From contig JAOSKM010000003.1 in assembly GCA_027493625.1 (NCBI GenBank), positions 1 through 64,000 of the forward strand: 64,000 nucleotides of DNA. Direction: 5' to 3'. The position numbers and the translations under genes are program-made. The stretch's first letter is position 1, and each line of letters starts with the position of its first letter. The stretch is from Planctomycetota bacterium (GTDB lineage: Bacteria > Planctomycetota > UBA8742 > UBA2392). Positions 45,001 through 55,111 of the stretch are shown here, in pieces. The notes below the pieces were generated by a model, which did not search any database, was not told the DNA's origin, and worked only from the letters and a program-made list of their open reading frames with translations.

Positions 45001-47641
45001 GTACAGCGACGGCCGCCGCATAGAACACCAGAAAGATCAACTGGACCGCCTGCTCGGCAGCTATGACGTCACGGACAACAACTACGTCGCCAACTACGTG
45101 TACGCGGGCCCCGGCCGCCTGGTCGAGCGCACCTACGGCAACGGCACCCGCAGCAGCTACTCCTACGAGGCCTCAGGTTGCGGCTGCGGAGGCGCAACCC
45201 AGTTCTGTGAGCGGGTGGAACACACCCACTTGGCGGACAGCACCAACCTCTGGGCAACCGAGCGCCGCTATGACAAACGCGGCCTGGTCACGGCCGAAAG
45301 CTCCGACCACGACGGCAACCTGGGCTGGGTCTACCGCTACGACCAGGCCGAGCGCCTGACGAGCACCTTCTACGGCGTGGACCTGTACGACAACGCGGGC
45401 AACAACAACAACCTCACGGACATGGCGGACCCCGCCAACACGCCCGACGACTTCGCCATCCGCCGCAACTACAACCTGGACCCCCGCGGCAACCGGGCCG
45501 GCAGCGACGGCGTGGAGGACCTGGACGACGGCTCAGGCTCGATCAAGGACTACTCCTACACCGTCAACGCCGACACCAACCAGTATTCGGCCGTGGACGG
45601 CGGCAGCTACACCTTCGACGCCATCGAGCAGATGACCGCCCGCCCGGACGCTACCTACGACACCCTGATTTACGACTACAAGGGCAACATCGTGGGCGAC
45701 AAGATCGCGGCAGGGGGCGCCATTCACCACTACCAGCGCGACTGCCAGGGCCGCGTGTTGTGCGAGGCCACGGACGACCACGGCACCAAGCACGCCACGG
45801 TCTCCCTCAACACCTGCGCAGGACCGGGCGGCTGCTCATGCTCCGGCGGAAGCGGCAGCGCGGACACCAAGCAGGAAGAAATCTGGTTCGCATTGGACGG
45901 GCTTAGTTTGGAATTCTACGGCCTGATCCAGTACATTTGGGGCATGGGAATGATGTCACCAGGCTCAAGCGGCACGCTTCACCCCGCCACGGCGGGCTTC
46001 CCGTCCCTTGGCAGCCTGCCGGGCAACATGATCGTGGCCGAGCTGCGCGACTGCATGGGCGAAGAGTTCGCCCACAGCGTCTACCGCCACGAGAACCAAC
46101 ACGGCTCGCTGATCGGCGAAACGGCCTACGCCGACGACATGCCCGAAAACGTCGAGGCCGGCGACCGCGTGTTTGAGTACGACTACACCGAGCAAGGACT
46201 CACCATGGATCGGCCGATCCTCGTGGACGGCCGCGCGGGCAAGCTGCTGAGCGTCTCGGCCGACGGGCTGGGCACCACCAGCGTGACGTTCAGCGACGAC
46301 CTGCCGCCGGTGGATCTGCTGGCCGCGGAAATCCGCGTGGCCTCGCCGGGGGCTGCCGGCAACCGCCTGCTGTTCAGCAACGTGAGCGGCACGGCGGGCT
46401 CGCCCACGAACACCCTGCTGTTCTCGGACCCGGGCGAAGCCATCTTCGACATCCTGGACGCGGGCGGCGGCTTCACCGTGCTGCCCTTCTACGAGGACTA
46501 CTGGGGCGGGACCTGGGACACGGTCAGCTACAACGGGGTTTCCGGCCGCACGGAGCTGACGGGCAGCTTCGGCCTGGAAATGGTGAGCCTGGGCGAGACG
46601 GTGCATGTAGGCGACATCGTGGTGGCGAACCTGCTGCAGCCGGTGCCGCTGCATATTGAGGTGCTGGACATCAACAACCCGGGCGACGACACCCTGGAGG
46701 TGGAAGGGGACATCACGGCGTTCGTAAGCGCGGGGGACAGGTTCCGAATCCACCAGCAGAGCCCGTACAAGTACGATTTCTCAGACGAGCTGAAGCAGGG
46801 CCCCTGCGACTGGGGCGCCCGCTACACCTGGAGCGGCTACCGAAGAATGCCCTGGACGTGGAGCCGAGCCGGCGAAGACCCCTACCACACCTGGAACCGC
46901 TGGTACCTGCCAGGCATAGGGAGATGGACCAGCCCCGATGCGGCGGCGAGCCCGTGGAAGAATTTGTGGGATTATGTTGGTGGGAAGTTCTCTCAGCGTC
47001 GTGACCTGTCTGGACTGGCTTGGTTCTACAAAGACACTGTCACATGGTTACAAGACAATGTGCCAGGTAAGGATTTGCGTATTAAACAGCAGGGCAAGAG
47101 CTACCACGATGAATTCCACTTTGAGGGCGAGTGCGGCGCGTGGGAGCTTGTGAAGAGTGGCTCGAAGACGACAGTCGATATGGTTCCAGACTGGCTTGCC
47201 GATGACATCAACTTTTGCTGCAAAGTTTACCGGAGGACATGTACGGGCAAGGTTAAGCGAATCGAAGTATGGGAAGAGAATGTTGACGTAACTGTCAAGG
47301 TTGTAGCTGGGAATGATGATGCAGACCTTCTCAAGTTCAGAGTTAATCTCGGAAAGGGACAACGAGAAGCTGGTAGTAAAGACGTGACGCTCTATGGGTG
47401 GAAGAAAAAGTGTAAGTGCAAGAAGGAGGATGGTGGCTGTAAGGATGATCTCTGTGGGAAGATAGAAGCTCCGGAAATGTCAGATTCCGGCTTCCTCATT
47501 TCTCACAAAAAGGAATATGACGACGTCAAGGGTTACAAAAAGGATACAAGCGCAGTTTACCCAGAGGACCAGTGGTTCTTAGACGTTGACAAACGCCCCT
47601 GGGAGTTGGGTGGCGACTGCGCAGGTCCTGCCGGCAACTAG
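36019..47641 (+). CDS. Giant RHS/YD-repeat surface protein with N-terminal beta-helix-type region (one frameshift near 41930)
   Basis: Signal peptide MNAFRTLLLLACAALAPSLLA; NPAIGGVNVFLVNGEFFKSETDLAVRGRMMGISWSRFYRS (RHS N-terminal motif); many YD repeats; core end GIGRWTSPDAA...LWDYVGG...RDLSGLA then unique tip. Confidence 0.9.
46181..46965 (+). repeat. RHS core segment, copy 1 of ~0.78-kb direct duplication
   Basis: Near-identical to 48479-49262. Confidence 0.9.
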
Positions 47642-47660
47642 CGAGAAGTCTTGTTTCTAA

Positions 47661-48473
47661 ATGGATACTATGGCAACCGGGCATCAGCGTTCTTCAAAAC
47701 TAGTCGCTTGGGTGCTATTTGCTCTGGTATCCCTATCTGTCGTCATCGGCATGGTGCTTCTTTTGTTGGAACTGTTTGAACCAAGTGCTGAAGACAACTC
47801 ACCGCATGTAATCCACATTGATGGAGACACAGAACCAACCATAGACTTGGTTTCCGACTCAGATCAATTCTGGTTAACGAACACGTACGACTGGCACTTG
47901 AAGACGTTTTGCCAAGTGGCGAATCCCAGAGTCCTTTCGATTACCCGCTCCCCCAGACTTACTGACTTTTCAGGAATGAGCGACGCCGCGGCATTGGAAG
48001 AACTCGCAATCAGTCAGTGTCCCAACGCTAACTGGCGGACTTTGCCAATACTGCAAAAGCTAGAAAGTCTGACAATCGGCAGAGAATCGGGATTCTCCGA
48101 CAACGAAGTCAGCATACTTATGCTGTTTCCGCACCTGTCGGACTTGGATATCGTGAGTTGTGCACCCCTTACTGATGCTGGTGTTTCTGGTCTATATCGG
48201 CTTCCAGCTTTGCGCTCCCTTTCAATCGCCGGTGCTCCGAGAGTTACGGTGCGAAGTGTACTCAAGTTATACGCAATCGGATTGCATGACCTCAGGCTCG
48301 GTATTCATTTCGGTGCAGATGACGAACTTGCAGGATGGAGTCGCTTTACGACCTTGAGGAGCCTAGACCTATCCAAGTCAACAGGCTTAACTGATTCGCA
48401 GCTGTCAACAATATGTGCAGCGCTTCCCGCAACTCGTGTAATTTCTCCCATCCTCGGAACAGATGGCGGATGA
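47661..48473 (+). CDS. Membrane-anchored LRR-like protein downstream of the RHS tip
   Basis: TM LVAWVLFALVSLSVVIGMVLLLLELF; LRR-like LEELAISQCPNANWRTLPILQKLESLTIG...LRSLDLSKSTGLTDSQL. Confidence 0.6.
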   Translation: MDTMATGHQRSSKLVAWVLFALVSLSVVIGMVLLLLELFEPSAEDNSPHVIHIDGDTEPTIDLVSDSDQFWLTNTYDWHLKTFCQVANPRVLSITRSPRLTDFSGMSDAAALEELAISQCPNANWRTLPILQKLESLTIGRESGFSDNEVSILMLFPHLSDLDIVSCAPLTDAGVSGLYRLPALRSLSIAGAPRVTVRSVLKLYAIGLHDLRLGIHFGADDELAGWSRFTTLRSLDLSKSTGLTDSQLSTICAALPATRVISPILGTDGG

Positions 48474-48478
48474 ACTGT

Positions 48479-50019
48479 GACTACACCGAGCAGGGCCTCA
48501 CCATGGATCGGCCGATCCTCGTGGACGGCCGCGCGGGCAAGCTGCTGAGCGTCTCGGCCGACGGGCTGGGCACCACCAGCGTGACGTTCAGCGACGACCT
48601 GCCGCCGGTGGATCTGCTGGCGCGGAAATCCGCGTGGCCTCGCCGGGGGCTGCCGGCAACCGCCTGCTGTTCAGCAACGTGAGCGGCACGGCGGGCTCGC
48701 CCACGAACACCCTGCTGTTCTCGGACCCGGGCGAAGCCATCTTCGACATCCTGGACGCGGGCGGCGGCTTCACCGTGCTGCCCTTCTACGAGGACTACTG
48801 GGGCGGGACCTGGGACACGGTCAGCTACAACGGGGTTTCCGGCCGCACGGAGCTGACGGGCAGCTTCGGCCTGGAAATGGTGAGCCTGGGCGAGACGGTG
48901 CATGTAGGCGACATCGTGGTGGCGAACCTGCTGCAGCCGGTGCCGCTGCATATTGAGGTGCTGGACATCAACAACCCGGGCGACGACACCCTGGAGGTGG
49001 AAGGGGACATCACGGCGTTCGTAAGCGCGGGGGACAGGTTCCGAATCCACCAGCAGAGCCCGTACAAGTACGATTTCTCAGACGAGCTGAAGGGCGGCCC
49101 CTGCGACTGGGGCGCCCGCTACACCTGGAGCGGCTACAGACGGATGCCCTGGACGTGGAGCCGAGCCGGCGAAGATCCCTACCACACATGGAACCGCTGG
49201 TACCTGTCAGGCATAGGGAGATGGGCGAGCACGGATGCGGCAATGAGTCCTTGGGGGAACTTGCAAGTATGCACCGACAATAACCCTCTCATTTTACGGG
49301 ACCAAAGTGGGCTGTCAGTCAAAGTCACAACACTAACGGCTGACGGACAACCATTGAGAGTAACGCGATCAGGCACATGTAAAATGAACTTTGAAGTCGA
49401 TACAACCGGAGAAGAATGCGACTGCGAATGGCGGCAGAATCTCTATTCATATGCTTTCCACATCTCAATGCAGGCAATCGCAGATTCTCATTCTAATCCA
49501 CTTGCCCTGCTTTCCGCATTCACACCGATCAAGAATATGATGCACACAACAACGTCGAATGCTGGAAAGCCTCGTAGCTTTTGGGGACGGGTGTACGCTG
49601 ACAACAATCAGGAAAACGAAGGGCGCTATAGTCCCCAATACAAGATTGGCAAGACCCACGGTATGCACGATGAACCGGAGTATAGGAAAGGTTGGGATAT
49701 TTACGATGATGCAATCGTTTCGTCCCCCAAAATACCCCGACGCGGCGACGTCATCCACATCCAGACTCACTTCACCAGCTACTACATTTGCAAAGACAAG
49801 GATGGAAATGAACAGGTAAAAGCAAAGATTACCTGGAAGCTTTACTACTCGGTGCGCCCATATTCACACCCCGATCAGCCGAATGTCGCAAGACTTGCTG
49901 ACGTTCAAAAGTGTGATATTGCTGGCATAAATAAAGATTTTATTTATGAGCCTACCCACAAAAAGGCGCACGATCAGCATGAAGCTGGCGACTACAGCGG
50001 AGTCCCCGTAGGAGAATAG
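48479..50019 (+). CDS. Orphan RHS core fragment plus alternative C-terminal tip (1-nt frameshift near 48620)
   Basis: DYTEQGLTMDRPILVDGRAGKLLSVSADGLGTTSVTFSDDLPP... repeats the core, then unique VCTDNNPLILRDQSGLSVKVTTLTADG... tip. Confidence 0.8.
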
Positions 50020-50021
50020 CG

Positions 50022-50771
50022 ATGTGTACGTATTGGATTACTGGATTGCTGACGATACTTCTTTTTACGATGGTATGCTGCCTCGTGTGGCCACACGAGG
50101 CAGTTGGGAAGGTGGCGCTTGCGCAAGACGATTCCGGCTCGCAAATGACAAACATCGAAAATACATGGATCGGCATCATCACCGACGATGGAAGTGAGAC
50201 CGTCGCGGTCCGCGTGGTGCCACTGGACGTAGATGAATATTGGGAAATACCTTGTGTAAAAATCGGGCGGGGCGTTTGGATTGCAGAATATGTTCGTGCC
50301 CACTCCACTACCATTAATCGCTGGCGGATCGCCACGCAAGCAAACAATGATAGTGAAAAGTGGAAGACATACGATGTTCAGTGTGAGCAAGAGCGCTTTA
50401 TTGTGATATCTGATTTGGAAAAGGCTGGAGTTAAGGCGAGGGAACGTACGCCAGGTCGGGGGCTGTATCAGCACTTCTGGGTCCTAGTCATCGAGTCCGA
50501 CATAAAAGAGTTAGCTGGAAAGACGATTGCCAGCCTCGAATACAAGCCTCGAGGACGATGGTTGAGCGGTTCTTCTGTGGGATGGAGTGCGATGGTGCGC
50601 GCACAAGATGGCAAATGGATATTTGAAGACTTGCGAGAAGGTGAGTTCGAGCCAGCGACTATCGATATCCACATGCGAGCGACTGAAGTCGCAGCGGACG
50701 GGAAAAGTAACGTCGTCGAAATTGGGGAGAAACAACTGAAGGTAGCGTACAGTAGTTGGCAGTTTCAGTAG
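50022..50771 (+). CDS. Exported/membrane protein downstream of orphan tip (candidate cognate partner)
   Basis: N-terminal hydrophobic segment MCTYWITGLLTILLFTMVCCLVW; starts 3 nt after the tip stop. Confidence 0.55.
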   Translation: MCTYWITGLLTILLFTMVCCLVWPHEAVGKVALAQDDSGSQMTNIENTWIGIITDDGSETVAVRVVPLDVDEYWEIPCVKIGRGVWIAEYVRAHSTTINRWRIATQANNDSEKWKTYDVQCEQERFIVISDLEKAGVKARERTPGRGLYQHFWVLVIESDIKELAGKTIASLEYKPRGRWLSGSSVGWSAMVRAQDGKWIFEDLREGEFEPATIDIHMRATEVAADGKSNVVEIGEKQLKVAYSSWQFQ

Positions 50772-50818
50772 ATAAAATACATGATGGCGAATAGTCTAAC
50801 CTTGCCGATTGTGCTTGC

Positions 50819-52066
50819 CCTTACAGAAAAAGCCGTCTGACGCTGTGTCCTTACCGAAAATGCTGTCTGACACATATTGAGCGCCAGGAATTGGCCGTAT
50901 GACGGTTGCTCAATCGGCGAGAGTGGCAGAACCAGAGGCGATTCTGCTGCCCTCTGATCGAGAGACAAACAGCTGCCGGCGCGCCGCAAGGCGCGCTTCG
51001 TTGCTCGGGCAAGCAACTATCCCACTTTGCGTCGATAGGTGTGGTGCAGCCCGCCGAGCCAAGGCACGGCGTAGACGCGGCCTTCTGTTTGTGGCTCGCG
51101 GTGTTCCGGGCAGTCGCCGTCGAGGCTCAGGTGTGTGCGAGACGTGTTGTAGTACGACACGTACTCCTTGAGCACTTCGCGCAGGTGGTTCTCGCCGAAC
51201 ACGATCATGTGATCCAGGCATTCGCGGCGGATTGTGCCGATGACCCGCTCAACATATCCGTTTTGCCATGGGGACCGCGGCGCGCTGATCAACTCTTCGA
51301 TTCCCAGCGCCTTGACCTGCTGTTTGAACAGTTCGCCGTAGATACCGTCCCGATCCCGTTGCAGGTAGTCGGGAACGTCGCCCCACGGAAACGCCTCCAC
51401 AACCTGCTGAGCCGTCCACGCGGCCGTCGGATGGCCTGTAACGTTGACGTGTAGAATCTTGCGACGTGACAGCGACAGGACTACGAACACGTGAATCACG
51501 CGGAAGTTTGCCGTTGCCACAGTCATAAAATCGACGGCCACAGTTCGTCGCAGGTGGTTACGCAGGAAGACCCGCCAGGATGGTCCGGTTTCCGGCCGCG
51601 TCGCAGGCCGTCGCACCATGTACTTCTGCACCGTAGACAGCGCGACTTCGACACCCAGCTTCGCCAGCTCGGCCTGGATGCGCGGAGCACCCCACAAACG
51701 GTTGGCCACGCTCATCTCGCGAATCAACCGCCGCAGCTCGGCCGACACGCGAGGTCGTCCGGCCGGGCCCCGGCTCTTCAGCCGCCAGAACAACCGAAAC
51801 CCGGCGCGCTGCCACCCGATCACCGTGGCGGTCTGAACCAGTAACAGACATCCGACTCCGCCAAGGCTACGTCGGACAGGCCCCCGTCACCCAGACCAAA
51901 GGCGCGCAAGCAATACCCAAAACACCCGATCCCGCGGCTTCAGCTTCACCCGCCCAACCCGCCGCTGCAACACCACCAACTGATGCCGCAACGCGAGGTT
52001 TTCAAGCACGAGGCTGGTGCGGGTCTGGAATAGGGTTCGGCCGAGAGTTGTGAGCAGTGTAAGCAT
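50819..52066 (-). mobile_element. Integrase-core (DDE) transposase IS with ~30-bp tandem end repeats; transposase carries premature TGA
   Basis: MLTLLTTLGRTLFQTRTSLVLENLALRHQLVVLQRRVG...LWSG*RGPVRR...VIGWQRAGFRLFWRLKSR...VDFMTVATANFRVIHVFVVL...PRSPWQNGYVERVIGTIRRECLDHMIVFGE; CCTTACAGAAAAAGCCGTCTGAC / CCTTACCGAAAATGCTGTCTGAC at 50819 and 50849. Confidence 0.8.
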
Positions 52067-52092
52067 GGAATTCTCGTACGCGACACCAGGTT

Positions 52093-53883
52093 CTACACCA
52101 GCTTGGCCTGGTCGAGGAGTTTCCTAAATGTGCGTTTGTGTTTGTACTGGCCGTAAATGCTGTCGTGCCACTGCTTGAACTCAGCGTCACTGTCAAGCTT
52201 CTTTGACAGATCTTGCGCCTGTCCCATCAGGTCAACGGCCTGTTTGGAGCGGTGGTGGGGCGTGCTGTGGGCGTTGATGGCGCTCTTAAGGATTTCAGAA
52301 ACAAGGCGATAGTAGACTTTCAGCGCTTCCCGCGGCCTCTCCATCTGGCAGCCTTCGGCGAGCTTGGTCAGGGTTTCCCAGCGGCACCTGCCGGAGTCGG
52401 CTTCCTGCAACGCCATCTTGATGTTTCTTTCACCCAGGAAGATTTCCACTAACAGTGTGCGCGTTTCCATGGCCGGCCACTCCTGTTGCTTCGACATGGT
52501 CTTGCGCAAATGGCCGACGGCCTTGTCGCGCCAGTGTTCCTGTGCCTTGAGCGGCTTGGCGTACACCAGCAGGTGGTTGAAGTCCTCCATGGACGGGCTG
52601 CCTGTGAACAGCCGCCAGGCAACCTCTACAGCCTGGGTGTGGTCACCGGATCGTTTCAGCTCTTCTGCGAGCAGGGAATCCAGGCCGGTGTGGCTCTCGT
52701 GCTTGAAGGCTTCGACGCCTTTTCGTGCCCATTCAAGAGCTTCGTTGTAACGTTTGCGCTCCCGACAGACTTCGACAAGATCTGCGTACGCGCGCGCATG
52801 GGTCAGATCCTTGCTAAGAACTGCAATAAGGCCGTCTGTGTCTCGCGCTCGTCGAGCGATGCCGGTCATGATGCGGGTGAGAGCATACCTGTGCGGCGAG
52901 TCCTTCAGCTCGTCCCTTTTGCGACGCCATTGCAGCAGGTCGCGCATCATGGGATCTCGTCCGGGGGAAGGCGGTGTTTCACGCGGCGGCAACTTGTCCC
53001 ATTCTTTGCGCGCCGCGCGTTTGTATTCCTCAATGCCCTTCTTCCCTAGCACCGCGCTGTAGGTTTCGAGCGTGTTGTGGAATTCGCCGTATTCGCTGTC
53101 GAGTTCGAGTTGCAGCAATTGTCTCGCCAAGGCCCGGGGCTCGGGTTTGGACGCTTTACAGGCCGCGAGATGGATTTCCTGGATGCGCGCCATGCACTGG
53201 CCGAGTTCGCCGCTGGAGTCATCCACGTAACCAATGGCTTCCTTGACGCGGTTCATCGCGTGCAGGCACAACTCGGCCACATGTTTGGGATCGCTCTCAA
53301 CGGCCTGTCCGAGTGCGTCGATGACGTCATGAACACTGCCGGCGAAATCTCCCGCCTCGTCGAACTCGACAAAGCCTCGGACTTCAGTGGCGCGGTCAAT
53401 GGCGGCTCGCAGGTCGCTGCCGCCACTGGATTGTGTGGCCAGCAGGTGGAGCTTGTTGAACAGTCGGTTGTCGTCGTAGGACTGCTCCAGCAAAGTCTCC
53501 GCAAGCCAGGCAATGTCCTGTTTCAACAGCCAATCGCGAACGACCGCATACGGATCGGTTGTTGGCTTCGGCTGCACGCCCCAGGCCATGCAGGCGGCGA
53601 CGAGGTGCTTGCAGAACCATCCATCGCGACCTACAGGGCACGAGCACGCGTAGTCGAATTTGTCGGTGTTGACCTTTACAACGTAACTGCGGTTGCCGTG
53701 AACGTTGGCGCGAAAGCCGCCCGCGACGGCTGACAGATTAACCACGCGCCCATCCTGGAAGTAGGCCTTTCCGCGATGAAAGGTTTTGTCATCCGTCAGC
53801 TCCTTTAGCCCAGCTTCGTCAAGGGTCACGGTTTTCGCTTTCCTCATCGCCTCCCTTTCCCGTTTCGTCTTTGTCCAACTCAT
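52093..53883 (-). CDS. SWIM zinc-finger protein
   Basis: VKVNTDKFDYACSCPVGRDGWFCKHLVAACMAW (CxC...CxH SWIM motif) followed by long helical region. Confidence 0.8.
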   Translation of the reverse strand: MSWTKTKREREAMRKAKTVTLDEAGLKELTDDKTFHRGKAYFQDGRVVNLSAVAGGFRANVHGNRSYVVKVNTDKFDYACSCPVGRDGWFCKHLVAACMAWGVQPKPTTDPYAVVRDWLLKQDIAWLAETLLEQSYDDNRLFNKLHLLATQSSGGSDLRAAIDRATEVRGFVEFDEAGDFAGSVHDVIDALGQAVESDPKHVAELCLHAMNRVKEAIGYVDDSSGELGQCMARIQEIHLAACKASKPEPRALARQLLQLELDSEYGEFHNTLETYSAVLGKKGIEEYKRAARKEWDKLPPRETPPSPGRDPMMRDLLQWRRKRDELKDSPHRYALTRIMTGIARRARDTDGLIAVLSKDLTHARAYADLVEVCRERKRYNEALEWARKGVEAFKHESHTGLDSLLAEELKRSGDHTQAVEVAWRLFTGSPSMEDFNHLLVYAKPLKAQEHWRDKAVGHLRKTMSKQQEWPAMETRTLLVEIFLGERNIKMALQEADSGRCRWETLTKLAEGCQMERPREALKVYYRLVSEILKSAINAHSTPHHRSKQAVDLMGQAQDLSKKLDSDAEFKQWHDSIYGQYKHKRTFRKLLDQAKLV

Positions 53884-53996
53884 GCGGAGTTTACGAAGCC
53901 CTGCGACATGGTTGGGAGTTTGGAAAACTTCTTGAGCGAGGCATTTGGTTTGAAAACCCGCGCCATCTGCCACGTTCTCGGAATGTGGAGGTGGTT

Positions 53997-54509
53997 ATGG
54001 GTGAGCGTGAAGTTGAGCGGGCGCCAGTGAAGCGGGCTGCTCCCGTTGAGCGAGTGCAGACCGAGCGCTTTGTGCAACCGGAACAGGCCTTCACGGTGCC
54101 AAACGACGCCTTGGTGAGCCGGCGGGGTTGTCTGGCCTTGATCGTGCTGGGCTTGACCGTGGGCACGATCGTCTGGCTCGGGTATCGCCACGATGTTGTC
54201 TTTCCCGTCGAGTTTCAAGCTTCCGTTGGATTGCAGACCTATCCGACTTTCTATCGCGACTTGTCCGTTCTGGCCGTGGCGCTGGTTGGCCTGTGCTGGT
54301 TGTGGGTGTTGCGCTGGCAGTCGGCCGAGATGCGGCAGCGAGCGCTGCTGGCAACGCTCGCAATTGCCGCCGCGGTGGTGTTTATCGCCTGGCTCTGGAC
54401 ACAGGCCCAATTCCGGCCGGGGACGCGCGATAAGCAATTGAAAGAACTTGCCACCTGGGCAACTGCATTGCTCACCGTGGCTGTCCTGTACCGCCTGCTG
54501 CGGAGATGA
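53997..54509 (+). CDS. Small multi-TM membrane protein
   Basis: MGEREVERAPVKRAAPVERV... with three hydrophobic segments. Confidence 0.65.
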   Translation: MGEREVERAPVKRAAPVERVQTERFVQPEQAFTVPNDALVSRRGCLALIVLGLTVGTIVWLGYRHDVVFPVEFQASVGLQTYPTFYRDLSVLAVALVGLCWLWVLRWQSAEMRQRALLATLAIAAAVVFIAWLWTQAQFRPGTRDKQLKELATWATALLTVAVLYRLLRR

Positions 54510-54512
54510 CGC

Positions 54513-55106
54513 GTGACCGCGAAGACCGCTCAGCCTCCCGATGGTAAAGGCGCAAACAAAGTCGCAGTGCCGGCAGACGACGCATTGAACGCCTTGGCTG
54601 TCGCACACCAGTTGGCATTACTGCAACAGCCACCGCACCCGGCTGGCAAGGGTTTGGGCGCGCGCAGGCGCCGGCAGAGCTTGTCCCTGCGCCACATGGC
54701 GTTCAAGGGCATCGTGCTCAAGCTGTCCAACGAAAAGCGAACGGACTTCGACGAACATGGCGGCTTTGACACCGACGACCGCTCGAACCATCTGGTGCTG
54801 CCCAACGGTGTGCGCATCGGCAACACGGACGAAGTGGCCTACTGGTGCTGCAAGTTCCGACGCAAGAGCCAGCTCGGTTACTGCGGCCCGCAAACCAAGA
54901 ACAGCGCGATACTGTGCGCAAGATGCGCCGCGCCTCTATGCAGGCGTCACGCCTGGCAGTTCCTGTTTTCGCAAAAACGGTTCTGTTCCTGGTGCCTCTT
55001 TGTTCGCGGGATGGAAATCCTGCTCAGCATCGCCGCATTCATCTTCAAGCTGTTCGCATTGCTCTTGCGCCGGCTGTGGCACTCATGGTTTCGCGCCTAC
55101 AGGTAA
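54513..55106 (+). CDS. Cys-rich (B-box/treble-clef-like) protein with C-terminal TM segment
   Basis: WCCKFRRKSQLGYC...ILCARCAAPLCRRHAWQFLFSQKRFCSWC...ILLSIAAFIFKLFALLLRRLW. Confidence 0.55.
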   Translation: MTAKTAQPPDGKGANKVAVPADDALNALAVAHQLALLQQPPHPAGKGLGARRRRQSLSLRHMAFKGIVLKLSNEKRTDFDEHGGFDTDDRSNHLVLPNGVRIGNTDEVAYWCCKFRRKSQLGYCGPQTKNSAILCARCAAPLCRRHAWQFLFSQKRFCSWCLFVRGMEILLSIAAFIFKLFALLLRRLWHSWFRAYR

Positions 55107-55111
55107 GTCTC

